64,000 bases of DNA from Winogradskyella sp. PC-19 (GCF_002163855.1 NZ_CP019332.1:2335145-2399144); one strand, 5' to 3'. Positions 9,862-17,684 are shown, counted from the stretch's first letter. Numbers and translations: made by a program. Notes: a model not told the origin generated them from the sequence alone.

Positions 9862-9863
9862 CT

Positions 9864-10268
9864 ATGAAATATCTTGTATTAATACTCCTTTTTTCTGGTT
9901 GTCTTTTTGCCCAAGATGTAAAGTCACATCTTTGGAAAGATCGTGTTATTGTTATTTCTGGTAATGAAGCTGCACGCGATACTATTGACGCTCAATATCA
10001 ACGTTTCGAAAACCAGTTAGAAAAATTAAAAGACAGAAAATTAGTGATTTACATGTGTATTAATAAGTTCTGTGTTTACTACGATTCAAAATCAAAACCA
10101 AAAATGTTTAATCGAGAAGAAACATCAGAGAAATTCAGTATTAATTTGTTTGGTTTAGACGGCGGAAGTAAATTTTCTTCAACTAAAATAATAGAGCCAA
10201 AATTAATTTTTGACCTCGTTGACAGTATGCCTATGCGAAGACAAGAACTGAGAAATAAGCAAAATTAA
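9864..10268 (+). CDS. DUF4174 domain protein, exported
   Basis: A 134-residue protein with a signal peptide (MKYLVLILLFSGCLFAQ). The mature domain fits DUF4174: a start of the SHLWKDRVIVISG type, a central KDRKLVIYM strand, LFGLDGGSKF, and a C-terminal DSMPMRRQE. The family is often described as thioredoxin-like without a redox CxxC pair. Here cysteines are present at MCINKFC but not as CxxC. It is probably periplasmic. The reading frame begins 2 bp after the flavoprotein stop and ends 1 bp before the DUF1697 start. Family call good, function unknown. Confidence 0.72.
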   Translation: MKYLVLILLFSGCLFAQDVKSHLWKDRVIVISGNEAARDTIDAQYQRFENQLEKLKDRKLVIYMCINKFCVYYDSKSKPKMFNREETSEKFSINLFGLDGGSKFSSTKIIEPKLIFDLVDSMPMRRQELRNKQN

Positions 10269-10269
10269 T

Positions 10270-10815
10270 ATGAATGTTTTTGTTGTTTTACTAAGAGGCA
10301 TTAATGTTGGTGGTCACAGAAAAGTGCCTATGACTCAGTTGCGAGAGTTGCTCTCAAATTCAGGTTATGTTAATGTACAAACTTACATTCAGAGCGGAAA
10401 TGTTGTGTTGCAATCATCTTCTGATTCAAAGGCATTAAAGCAAAATTTGGAAGAAGCTATCTTAAATCATTTTGGTTTTGAAGTCACGATTTTGGTAAAA
10501 AATAATACTGAATTAAAAGCGATTTATAAGGCTTGTCCTTTTCAAAATGAAGAAAAAGAGAAGAGCTATTTTATGTTCTTAGACACATCGCCTAATACTG
10601 AAGGGCTTGCTGAAGTATCAAAACTAGAATACATCGGAGAGAAAGTTAGTATTACAGAAAACTGTATTTATTTCTTTAGCGCCAATGGTTATGGGCGTGC
10701 AAAATTCAACTCCAATTTCTATGAGCGTAAGCTAAAAGTTAATGCTACAGCAAGAAATTATAAAACGATGCTAAAATTATTAGCAATGGTAGAAGAAGCT
10801 GAAGCTAAGCTCTAG
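10270..10815 (+). CDS. DUF1697 domain protein
   Basis: A 181-residue cytosolic protein matching DUF1697 end to end. It shows the N-terminal LLRGINVGGHRKVPM signature, the YIQSGNVVLQS strand, and the C-terminal RNYKTMLKLL segment. The family is widespread in bacteria and has no confirmed biochemical activity. It is the last gene of the short run beginning at 8638. A TAnnTTTG box follows before the mevalonate genes. Confidence 0.88.
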   Translation: MNVFVVLLRGINVGGHRKVPMTQLRELLSNSGYVNVQTYIQSGNVVLQSSSDSKALKQNLEEAILNHFGFEVTILVKNNTELKAIYKACPFQNEEKEKSYFMFLDTSPNTEGLAEVSKLEYIGEKVSITENCIYFFSANGYGRAKFNSNFYERKLKVNATARNYKTMLKLLAMVEEAEAKL

Positions 10816-10823
10816 AATTTACT

Positions 10824-10831
10824 TATTTTTG
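10824..10831 (+). promoter_or_regulatory. Bacteroidota -7 box upstream of mvaD
   Basis: TATTTTTG fits the Bacteroidota sigma-A -7 consensus TAnnTTTG and lies 17 bp before the ATG of the decarboxylase. No convincing TTG -33 element is visible at the expected distance. Confidence 0.4.
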
Positions 10832-10848
10832 CATCAGAATTTAAACCA

Positions 10849-11925
10849 ATGACAGAGCAAGATTTTATTCTTAAAGACTATAAAACCAACGTTGAAAGCG
10901 GAAAAGTAAAATGGGAATCACCTAGTAATATAGCTTTGGTGAAATATTGGGGAAAAAAGGAACATCAAATTCCAGAAAATCCATCTATCAGTTTCACACT
11001 ATCTAATTGCAAAACAATTACTGAAGTCACTTATACCAAAAAAGAAGGTGATGATTTTAGTTTTGATGTGATTTTTGAAGATAAAAATAATGAGGCTTTC
11101 AAGCCAAAAATCCAAACCTTTTTTGAGCGTATTGAAGCTTATGTCCCGTTTTTAAGATACTATCATTTTAAAATTGAAACGTCTAATACGTTTCCGCATA
11201 GTTCTGGTATTGCATCTTCAGCTTCAGGTATGAGTGCCTTGGCTTTGTGTTTGATGAGTATTGAACGTTCACTGAGCGGAGTCGAAGTGAGCGAATCTTA
11301 TTTCAATCAAAAAGCGTCCTTTTTAGCGCGTTTAGGCTCAGGGAGTGCTTGCAGAAGTATTGAAGGCGAATTGGTAGTATGGGGAAATAATAAATCGACA
11401 GAGAGTTCAGATTTATTCGGCGTCAAATTTACGGAAGACATCCATCCAAATTTTCAAGACTATCAAGATGCTATTTTATTAGTGGATAAAGGTGAAAAGC
11501 AAGTCAGTAGTACTGTTGGGCATAAACTAATGTTTGGTCATCCTTTTGCCCAAAAACGCTTTGAGCAAGCTCATGAAAATTTAGCAGAATTAAAAGATGT
11601 CCTCATTTCAGGAAATCAAAAGCGATTTATAGAAATTGTTGAAAGTGAAGCTATGACGCTTCATGCGATGATGATGACAAGTATGCCATATTTTATACTA
11701 ATGAAACCAAATACGTTAGAAATCATTAATAAAATTTGGCAGTTTAGAGCAGAGTCAGGTTCTAATATTTGCTTTACTTTAGATGCTGGTGCTAACGTAC
11801 ATGTCTTGTTTCCAAAGGCTGAGCAAGAAAAAGTTTATGAATTCATTAAGACCCAGTTGGTTGGTTATTGCCAAAATGGTCACTATATTTGTGATAACGT
11901 CGGAAAAGGTGCTCAAAAATTATGA
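10849..11925 (+). CDS. mvaD: Diphosphomevalonate decarboxylase
   Basis: A 358-residue GHMP-superfamily enzyme. The N-terminal SPSNIALVKYWGK motif is diagnostic for mevalonate diphosphate decarboxylase, and the phosphate-binding loop PHSSGIASSASG lies near residues 115-127. A late LDAGANVH carries the catalytic-region Asp. It makes isopentenyl diphosphate from mevalonate 5-diphosphate with ATP hydrolysis and CO2 loss. The stop overlaps the mevalonate kinase start by 4 bp (ATGA), so the two are translationally coupled. The phosphomevalonate kinase, HMG-CoA reductase and HMG-CoA synthase genes are not in this window. Confidence 0.95.
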   Translation: MTEQDFILKDYKTNVESGKVKWESPSNIALVKYWGKKEHQIPENPSISFTLSNCKTITEVTYTKKEGDDFSFDVIFEDKNNEAFKPKIQTFFERIEAYVPFLRYYHFKIETSNTFPHSSGIASSASGMSALALCLMSIERSLSGVEVSESYFNQKASFLARLGSGSACRSIEGELVVWGNNKSTESSDLFGVKFTEDIHPNFQDYQDAILLVDKGEKQVSSTVGHKLMFGHPFAQKRFEQAHENLAELKDVLISGNQKRFIEIVESEAMTLHAMMMTSMPYFILMKPNTLEIINKIWQFRAESGSNICFTLDAGANVHVLFPKAEQEKVYEFIKTQLVGYCQNGHYICDNVGKGAQKL

Positions 11926-12878
11926 GTATTCTAACAGACAAAGAAACTATGAAAGGTCCCCTATTTTATTCTAAAATTCTGTTATTCGGTGAATACGGAA
12001 TTATTAAAGATTCTAAAGGATTATCAATTCCATATAATTTTTATAATGGCGCGCTCAAAGTTGATGAAAATCCATCTGAAGAAGCCATAAAATCAAATCA
12101 AAGTTTAACCCGTTTTGCAGTCTACTTGAAAGAGATAGATACTGATTTGGTTAATTTTGACACAGAAAAACTTCAGGGTGATGTTGATGCTGGTATGTAC
12201 TTCGATTCTTCAATACCACAAGGTTATGGTGTTGGTAGTAGTGGTGCTTTAGTTGCTGCGATTTACGATAAGTATGCAACAGATAAAATTACTGTTTTAG
12301 AAAATTTAACTCGAGAAAAACTTTTAAAACTAAAGTCCATTTTTTCAGAAATGGAGTCTTTTTTTCATGGTAAATCCTCTGGATTAGACCCACTAAACAG
12401 TTACTTAAGTTTACCGATACTAATCAACTCAAAGGATAATATTGAAGCTACAGGTATTCCTTCTCAGAAAACTGAGGGTAAAGGTGCTGTATTTTTGTTA
12501 GACAGTGGTATCGTTGGAGAGACTGCCCCGATGGTAAGCATCTTCATGGAAAACATGAAAAATGAAGGTTTTAGAAGTATGCTTAAAGAGCAGTTTATAA
12601 AACATACAGATGCTTGTGTGGATGACTTCTTAAAAGGCGATATTAAGTCTCTATTCAAAAACACAAAGCAATTATCTAAAGTTGTACTTAACAACTTTAA
12701 ACCAATGATTCCAAAACAATTTCACGAACTTTGGAAAAAAGGTATCGAAACTAACGATTACTATTTGAAGCTATGTGGCTCTGGTGGTGGTGGCTATATT
12801 CTTGGTTTTACAGAGAATATAGATAATGCAAGAGAAGCTCTTAGAGGTCAGAAATTAGAAGTCGTTTATAATTTCTAA
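11922..12878 (+). CDS. Mevalonate kinase (GHMP family)
   Basis: A 318-residue GHMP kinase. It has the N-terminal YSKILLFGEYGII, the ATP loop PQGYGVGSSGALVAA at about residues 95-109, HGKSSGLDPLNSY carrying the catalytic Asp, and the C-terminal glycine-rich LCGSGGGGYILGF. In flavobacteria this position between mvaD and a UbiA enzyme belongs to mevalonate kinase. The start overlaps mvaD by 4 bp. An internal ATG at residue 10 (MKGPLFYSK) could be an alternative start. Assignment as mevalonate kinase rather than phosphomevalonate kinase rests on context and motif feel. Confidence 0.85.
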   Translation: MSILTDKETMKGPLFYSKILLFGEYGIIKDSKGLSIPYNFYNGALKVDENPSEEAIKSNQSLTRFAVYLKEIDTDLVNFDTEKLQGDVDAGMYFDSSIPQGYGVGSSGALVAAIYDKYATDKITVLENLTREKLLKLKSIFSEMESFFHGKSSGLDPLNSYLSLPILINSKDNIEATGIPSQKTEGKGAVFLLDSGIVGETAPMVSIFMENMKNEGFRSMLKEQFIKHTDACVDDFLKGDIKSLFKNTKQLSKVVLNNFKPMIPKQFHELWKKGIETNDYYLKLCGSGGGGYILGFTENIDNAREALRGQKLEVVYNF

Positions 12879-12882
12879 ATCC

Positions 12883-13785
12883 ATGTTACCGAAGGCTCAA
12901 AAACACTTCATTTTAAAGGTTTTTAGTCTCTTTTCTGTGGTACGCGGTTATAACATACTTGTAGTTGTCATCGCTCAATATTTAGCAGCTATATACATAT
13001 TTGCCCCAGATTTACATTTTAAAGATGTATTATTTGATATTAATATACTGATGTTGGTTTTGGCATCTTCAGCTACAATTGCTTCGGGTTATATTATCAA
13101 TAATTTTTATGATTCGGAAAAAGACTTAATCAATCGTCCAAACAAAAGCATGTTAGATCGTTTGGTGAGTCAAAACACTAAGCTTTCTATATATTTTACA
13201 CTTAATTTTCTTGCAGTAATTTTTGCGAGTTATGTTTCTTTCAGAACAGTACTATTTTTTGCGTTATATATTTTTGCAATTTGGTTTTATTCTCACAAGC
13301 TCAAAAAAATGCCAATTACAGGCAACTTGGTTTCAGCGATACTAACTGTAACACCTTTTTTTGCTATTTTTATCTATTATAAAAATTTTGAATGGGTCAT
13401 TTTTATGCATGCCTTGTTCTTGTTTTTGCTTGTATCAATGCGAGAGTTGACAAAGGATTTAGAAAACATAAAAGGTGATTTAGCTCTCAATTACAGAACT
13501 GTGCCAGTAGTTTATGGAGAAAATGTCGCCAAATATTTACTCACGGGTGCTATATTAATCACTTGTTTTTCAGCATTTATTCTAATTGTTTATTTCGAAA
13601 TTGGATACATGTATTATTTCTTTTATGCAAGTGTAATTTTACTGCTTACTTTTCTACTACTGTTATGGAAATCTAATTCAAAAACACATTATCTATGGCT
13701 TCATAATATTCTGAAGTTTATTATTGTTGCTGGGGTTTTTTCCATATTACTTATAGATATTAATCTTGTTTTAAATCGATTATAA
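12883..13785 (+). CDS. UbiA-family prenyltransferase, geranylgeranylglycerol-phosphate geranylgeranyltransferase type
   Basis: A 300-residue integral membrane protein with about eight or nine hydrophobic helices. Both UbiA aspartate motifs are present: NNFYDSEKDLINRP after the second helix and RELTKDLENIKGD in the middle. Flavobacterial homologues in this mevalonate cluster are named after the archaeal enzyme that adds a second geranylgeranyl chain to glycerol phosphate. It starts 4 bp after mevalonate kinase and abuts the nitrilase start exactly, so isoprenoid supply and use are in one transcript. The precise acceptor is not established by the sequence; another prenyl acceptor is possible. 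Confidence 0.8.
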   Translation: MLPKAQKHFILKVFSLFSVVRGYNILVVVIAQYLAAIYIFAPDLHFKDVLFDINILMLVLASSATIASGYIINNFYDSEKDLINRPNKSMLDRLVSQNTKLSIYFTLNFLAVIFASYVSFRTVLFFALYIFAIWFYSHKLKKMPITGNLVSAILTVTPFFAIFIYYKNFEWVIFMHALFLFLLVSMRELTKDLENIKGDLALNYRTVPVVYGENVAKYLLTGAILITCFSAFILIVYFEIGYMYYFFYASVILLLTFLLLLWKSNSKTHYLWLHNILKFIIVAGVFSILLIDINLVLNRL

Positions 13786-14733
13786 ATGAATACGACACTA
13801 AAAATTGCCATGGCGCAAATTGCTCCAGTTTGGTTAGATAAATCAGAAACACTAAAGAAAATCGAGAAATCAATTTCTGATGCAGCCAAAGAAAATGCCG
13901 AGCTTGTTGTTTTTGGTGAGGCTTTACTACCAGGTTATCCATTTTGGTTAGCTCTAACTGGTGGTGCTGAGTGGAATACAGATGTCAATAAAAAGTTGCA
14001 TGCACATTATGTAAGCAACTCTATTTGTATAGAAAAAGGAGAATTAGACTCGGTATGTAAACTAGCAAAAGCAAATAAAATGGCTGTGTATTTGGGTATT
14101 ATGGAGCGCCCTGAAGATCGAGGCGGACATAGTATTTATGCATCATTGGTTTATATCAACGAAAGAGGAGAAGTGCAATCTGTACATCGTAAACTACAAC
14201 CAACCTATGACGAGCGTTTAACTTGGGCACCAGGTGATGGTAATGGACTAAAAGTACATTCGTTAAAAGCATTTACTGTTGGTGGACTTAATTGTTGGGA
14301 AAATTGGATGCCGTTACCAAGAACTGCATTGTATGGGCAAGGCGAAAATTTGCATATTGCAGTATGGCCAGGAAGCGACCATAATACAAAAGATATTACT
14401 CGTTTTATTGCCAGAGAGTCACGTTCTTATGTGGTTTCTGTATCGAGTTTAATGGCAAAAACAGATTTCCCAAAAGACACACCTTACTACAACGAAATCG
14501 TTAAAAACGCACCTGATACTTTAGCCAATGGCGGTAGCTGTATTGCTGGACCAGATGGCGAGTGGATTGTAGAGCCAGTCTTACATAAAGAAGGACTTAT
14601 CTACCAAACGATAGATTTTAATTGTGTATTAGAGGAACGACAAAATTTTGATGCTGTCGGTCATTATTCACGTCCAGATGTTACTAAATTGACAGTTAAT
14701 ACAGAGCGTCAAACAACTGTAGAAATAAAATAG
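13786..14733 (+). CDS. Carbon-nitrogen hydrolase (nitrilase type)
   Basis: A 315-residue nitrilase-superfamily enzyme with the full catalytic triad: Glu45 (VVFGEALLPGYPFW), Lys136 (HRKLQPTYDER) and Cys170 (GGLNCWENWMP). The CWEN context and the LPGYPFW stretch match branch-1 nitrilases rather than amidases, so it probably hydrolyses a nitrile to the acid plus ammonia. The start codon is immediately after the prenyltransferase stop. No signal peptide is present. The physiological substrate cannot be deduced. The active-site residues are intact, so it should be functional. Confidence 0.88.
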   Translation: MNTTLKIAMAQIAPVWLDKSETLKKIEKSISDAAKENAELVVFGEALLPGYPFWLALTGGAEWNTDVNKKLHAHYVSNSICIEKGELDSVCKLAKANKMAVYLGIMERPEDRGGHSIYASLVYINERGEVQSVHRKLQPTYDERLTWAPGDGNGLKVHSLKAFTVGGLNCWENWMPLPRTALYGQGENLHIAVWPGSDHNTKDITRFIARESRSYVVSVSSLMAKTDFPKDTPYYNEIVKNAPDTLANGGSCIAGPDGEWIVEPVLHKEGLIYQTIDFNCVLEERQNFDAVGHYSRPDVTKLTVNTERQTTVEIK

Positions 14734-14752
14734 CACATGTTAACTATTGTCT

Positions 14753-14760
14753 TACCTTTG
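14753..14760 (+). promoter_or_regulatory. Bacteroidota -7 box upstream of the pseudouridine synthase-like gene
   Basis: TACCTTTG matches TAnnTTTG and is followed by CA, 14 bp ahead of the ATG. It would give a very short leader. No clear -33 TTG is seen. Confidence 0.45.
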
Positions 14761-14774
14761 CAAAAAATTAAGCA

Positions 14775-15614
14775 ATGACCAAACAGCAAGGCAATAAAGG
14801 AAAAGGGAAACCCGCACGTAATCAAAAAGATAGTGTGGGCAAAAAGCCATTTGTAAAAAGAAATGCGCCTTTTAAGAAGAAAGCTGCACCAAAAAGAGCA
14901 TCTAATCCAGATGAGATTAGATTAAATAAATACATAGCTAATTCTGGAATGTGTTCGCGTCGCGAAGCTGACGAAAATATATCTATAGGACTAGTTACCG
15001 TAAACGGAAAAGTAATTACAGAAATGGGTTACAAAGTAAAGTTAGGTGACGAAGTAAAGTTTGATGGGAGACGAATCAATCCAGAGCCAAAAGTTTATGT
15101 ATTGCTTAATAAACCAAAAGGTTTTGCAACCACGACTGCCGAAGGTAAAGGCAGAACAGTAATGGATTTGGTATCTAATGCTACTAGCGCAAAAATAAAA
15201 CCTATAGGCAGATTAGGGCGTAACTCTTTAGGGTTATTGTTATTTACTAACGATGACGAAGTCGTACAGAAGTTTACCAATTCTAAAAATGGTGTAGGAC
15301 GATTGTTTCAGATTGAATTGGATAAGAATCTAAAGTTTGAAGATTTAAAACAAATCCAAGAAGGTTTTAAGGTGCAAGGAAAACAAGTTGCTGTCGAAGA
15401 GATAAGTTATATTGAAGGAGAACCAAAAAACAAAATCGGGATTAAAATCAAGAACACAGGAAACACAATTCTGCGTACTATTTTTGACCACTTTAATTAC
15501 GATATAGTAAAGATAGACTGTGTAGCGATTGCGCACTTAACCAAAAAAGATATACCAAGAGGACATTGGAAACACCTGACGATTCAGGAAATAAACACTT
15601 TGAAGATGATTTAA
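14775..15614 (+). CDS. RsuA/RluB-family pseudouridine synthase-like protein
   Basis: A 279-residue protein. About 45 N-terminal residues are Lys/Arg-rich and disordered. An S4 RNA-binding domain follows (IRLNKYIANSGMCSRREAD onward, about 48-100), then the RsuA/RluB catalytic fold with LLNKPKGFATT and the closing KDIPRGHWKHL. Family members turn uridine to pseudouridine in rRNA. The conserved catalytic motif, normally GRLD, reads IGRLGRNSLGLLLFTND here, so residue 148 is Gly where Asp is expected. I believe some other Bacteroidota paralogues share this change, but I cannot check. The protein may bind rRNA without catalysing, or use another acid. A strong terminator follows. Confidence 0.85.
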   Translation: MTKQQGNKGKGKPARNQKDSVGKKPFVKRNAPFKKKAAPKRASNPDEIRLNKYIANSGMCSRREADENISIGLVTVNGKVITEMGYKVKLGDEVKFDGRRINPEPKVYVLLNKPKGFATTTAEGKGRTVMDLVSNATSAKIKPIGRLGRNSLGLLLFTNDDEVVQKFTNSKNGVGRLFQIELDKNLKFEDLKQIQEGFKVQGKQVAVEEISYIEGEPKNKIGIKIKNTGNTILRTIFDHFNYDIVKIDCVAIAHLTKKDIPRGHWKHLTIQEINTLKMI

Positions 15615-15616
15615 AA

Positions 15617-15647
15617 AAAAAGCTGAAAATTTAATTTTCAGCTTTTT
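15617..15647 (+). terminator. Rho-independent terminator after the pseudouridine synthase-like gene
   Basis: A 14-bp perfect stem, AAAAAGCTGAAAAT with its complement, has a TTA loop and ends in a run of seven T. It lies 3 bp after the stop codon. Confidence 0.9.
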
Positions 15648-15686
15648 TTATTCTTAAACAGCAGAAAGCCTTAATGGTCTAAAAAA

Positions 15687-15705
15687 AAATCTCCTTCGGA
15701 GATTT
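15687..15705 (-). terminator. Terminator of the RidA-like gene
   Basis: Stem AAATCTCC/GGAGATTT (8 bp) with a three-base loop. Read on the minus strand it is followed by a run of nine T and lies 36 bp after the stop of the RidA-like gene. Confidence 0.8.
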
Positions 15706-15740
15706 AGAAAGCTATACACGTTGTTATGTATCCGTACTTT

Positions 15741-16259
15741 TTATTTCGATTTATGTACTTCAAGTTCGATTTCAACCATAAATTCGGGCAACGCCAATCC
15801 TTTTACCTCAAGCCAAGAGCCAGTTGGAAATCCGTTTTTATAAATTTCAGCTCGATATGCTGATTTTTCTAGCATTTGTGCCATATCGGTTGTAAAAATA
15901 TCTTCCTTTACCACATCGTCAAATGTGCAGCCAAAGTGTTTTAATATTTTTTCCAAATCAGCATAACAGTTTTTCATCTGCTGTTCTATATCGCCAATTG
16001 CAGTTGGGTTTCCTTCATCGTCCATGCTTACTGCTCCAGAGACTTTAATACTATTTCCGATTTTTACAGCGTGTGAATATCCGTAAGCTTTCTCTACCTC
16101 AGGTCGCAAGAGAAAATATTCAGGTTTCTCGAATTCAACAATTACTTCTTTTTCAACTTCTTTTGATTCTTCCTGTTGCTTTTCTTTACAACTTTGGAAT
16201 CCAAAAGCAAAAGTCAAGAATGCCATGAATAATATCAGTCGGTTGGTTGTTCTATTCAT
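15741..16259 (-). CDS. RidA-family lipoprotein
   Basis: A 172-residue protein with a lipoprotein signal (AFGFQSC, Cys24), an acidic linker rich in Glu and Lys (25-45), and a RidA/YjgF/UK114 domain (about 50-172, ending EFMVEIELEVHKSK). Cytosolic RidA deaminates reactive enamines and imines and has a conserved Arg in a P-x-R-S context just before the final strands. Here that segment reads FPTGSWLEV, so the Arg is missing. Export plus loss of that residue argue against the classic deaminase role. It is flanked on both sides by short repeats resembling those in the 16.34-16.70 kb block. Confidence 0.85.
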   Translation of the reverse strand: MNRTTNRLILFMAFLTFAFGFQSCKEKQQEESKEVEKEVIVEFEKPEYFLLRPEVEKAYGYSHAVKIGNSIKVSGAVSMDDEGNPTAIGDIEQQMKNCYADLEKILKHFGCTFDDVVKEDIFTTDMAQMLEKSAYRAEIYKNGFPTGSWLEVKGLALPEFMVEIELEVHKSK

Positions 16260-16340
16260 AATTTTAATTGATTACTGATTATTTTAGTTTGTTTTCGAAT
16301 TTTCAATTATTAAGTTGATTTTCGTTTTTTGTATGAAGCA

Positions 16341-16499
16341 CAACGTCCACTGTGTATGGCGAGTGAGGCGCGCCTCACGGGAAGCCATAATTGCGCCTCA
16401 TTTGTTATACATACAGTTGTGTGTAGTTTTGTGAGGAGTTCTCGTAGACTTGACTAAATATACAACAAATTAGGGAGGCGTGATTAACAGTGGACGTTG
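16341..16499. repeat. Long inverted-repeat unit with internal perfect palindrome
   Basis: CAACGTCCACTGT at 16341-16353 is repeated in perfect inverse at 16487-16499. Inside, 16363-16378 is a perfect 16-bp palindrome (GTGAGGCGCGCCTCAC), and GCGCCTCA recurs at 16393-16400. A TATACATACAGTTGTG boundary-type motif lies at 16407-16422. The GC content is far above that of the surrounding DNA. No open reading frame is credible here. The whole gap from 16260 to 16869 holds no gene other than these repeats. Confidence 0.8.
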
Positions 16500-16569
16500 G
16501 TATGTAATTAGTAGAAAAGGAGCGTTTGCAAAACGCGATTCTACGTGCCGCAGGCAATTACATACCAAC
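16496..16569. repeat. 74-bp structured palindromic element (three-way-junction-like)
   Basis: A perfect 14-bp outer inverted repeat, GTTGGTATGTAATT (16496-16509) and AATTACATACCAAC (16556-16569), encloses two smaller hairpins. The first is GTAGAA/TTCTAC around GCGTTT/AAACGC (16511-16544). The second is TGCC/GGCA (16546-16556). It shares its first bases with the right arm of the preceding repeat. The shape resembles recombination sites that fold as single strands, such as attC, but no identity is proven. Confidence 0.8.
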
Positions 16570-16698
16570 GGTCTTGTGTATGGTTAGTTGCGTGTTTCAG
16601 CAACTAATTTAGTAAACAAAAACGAACGCGAGAAAATTCCGAAGGAATTTTCCAAGTAGGCACTTACCCAAGCAATTAATTATACACGGTGTTGTGAC
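16565..16698. repeat. Imperfect inverted-repeat unit with two internal hairpins
   Basis: The ends, TTGTGTATGGTTAGTTGC at 16574-16591 and GCAATTAATTATACACGG at 16672-16689, are approximate inverse copies. Inside are TTAGTTGC/GCAACTAA (16584-16607) and GAAAATTCC/GGAATTTTC with a GAA loop (16632-16652). I recall very similar units scattered through many flavobacterial genomes, but cannot search. Confidence 0.7.
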
Positions 16699-16792
16699 CA
16701 GTTTTTATTAATTCAATTTCAAGTTTTTTCTCAAGATTGGAGTTTATTTCATGTCTAATATTGTTTAGAGATATTCAAAAATTAAATATACA

Positions 16793-16806
16793 TTAACTAT
16801 AGTTAA
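16793..16806. promoter_or_regulatory. Palindrome upstream of the GLPGLI gene
   Basis: TTAACTATAGTTAA is a perfect 14-bp palindrome 63 bp before the likely start codon. A further half-site-like TTAAC lies a few bases downstream. It could be an operator; no regulator is adjacent. Confidence 0.3.
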
Positions 16807-16869
16807 CACAAATTAACTCTTTCTTATAAAATGATTCTTTTCTTTGGAATAATAATTAAAAAAAAAATT

Positions 16870-17625
16870 ATGATTGATTTTAAATTAACACTAACACTCG
16901 TTATATTTCTATTTGGAAACCTAATTAATGCTCAAAATACTAGTGAGAAATATTTAGTTAGTTATCTAGAAAAAAGAATTAGTAGCGAAAAAGGACTTAA
17001 AAGAATAGACAAATTTCCAAACCTTTTGAAAGAAAGAATGTTGAAACAAATCAACGAAGGTGAAGAGAAATTCCTTTTTATAGATAATTATGAATCTGTT
17101 TATTCATTAAAGAAAATGATAAAAAGAAAAGAAACAGTTATAGATGAGGTAAGTCCAGAAGAGACTATAGAAACGACCTCAAGTTTGGCTACAACCGAGT
17201 ATTTCAAGAAGAGTAATGATTCATTGCTTGTGTTAAAAAAAAATATTGGTGATGATATTCACATCATAAAAACAAATTTGTACCCATTCGAATGGAAACT
17301 AATTGACGAGGCTAAGGAAATAAATTCGATAAATTGTAAGAAAGCTACAACAGTTGATGATAAAGGTAACGAAATAGAAGCCTGGTATACAGAAGATATT
17401 CCAATATATAATGGACCTTCAATTTATGGCGGACTACCAGGATTAATAATCCAACTAAAAACAAAAAATCGTTTTTTCAACGTGCAAACTATAGAGAAAA
17501 CAAATACTGAAGAAAAAATTGACTTTCCATCTACAAAAAATTCCATAACGATGGAAGAATTTAAGATACAGTTTAATTCAAAGAATGATTCTGGGTGGCA
17601 TGTTAAGAATCAAGGAAAGATATAA
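16870..17625 (+). CDS. GLPGLI family exported protein
   Basis: About 251 residues from the ATG at 16870. This start gives a clean signal peptide (KLTLTLVIFLFGNLINAQ); an upstream in-frame ATG at 16831 would add 13 residues before it and is less likely. The family tag is explicit: YGGLPGLIIQL near the C-terminal third, preceded by CKKATT and AWYTEDIPIYNGP, all characteristic of the GLPGLI family of Bacteroidota. These are periplasmic or surface proteins of unknown function. It is an orphan gene between palindromic repeats and a broken recombinase, with no operon partner. Confidence 0.85.
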   Translation: MIDFKLTLTLVIFLFGNLINAQNTSEKYLVSYLEKRISSEKGLKRIDKFPNLLKERMLKQINEGEEKFLFIDNYESVYSLKKMIKRKETVIDEVSPEETIETTSSLATTEYFKKSNDSLLVLKKNIGDDIHIIKTNLYPFEWKLIDEAKEINSINCKKATTVDDKGNEIEAWYTEDIPIYNGPSIYGGLPGLIIQLKTKNRFFNVQTIEKTNTEEKIDFPSTKNSITMEEFKIQFNSKNDSGWHVKNQGKI

Positions 17626-17631
17626 TTAATT

Positions 17632-17649
17632 CAATTTCTTCTGAAATTG
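17632..17649 (+). terminator. Hairpin after the GLPGLI gene
   Basis: A 7-bp stem CAATTTC/GAAATTG with loop TTCT starts 6 bp after the stop. No T run follows, so termination is doubtful. The bases after it (GGTTACAACTAGTTATATACC) resemble the repeat boundary motifs at 16.4 and 16.7 kb. Confidence 0.35.
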
Positions 17650-17684
17650 GTTACAACTAGTTATATACCAGTAAATATATGGTT

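Noticed and set aside
16363-16378. Cloning artefact, because the palindrome contains an 8-bp AscI site
   Set aside because: It lies inside larger nested repeats of natural type with no vector sequence around it.
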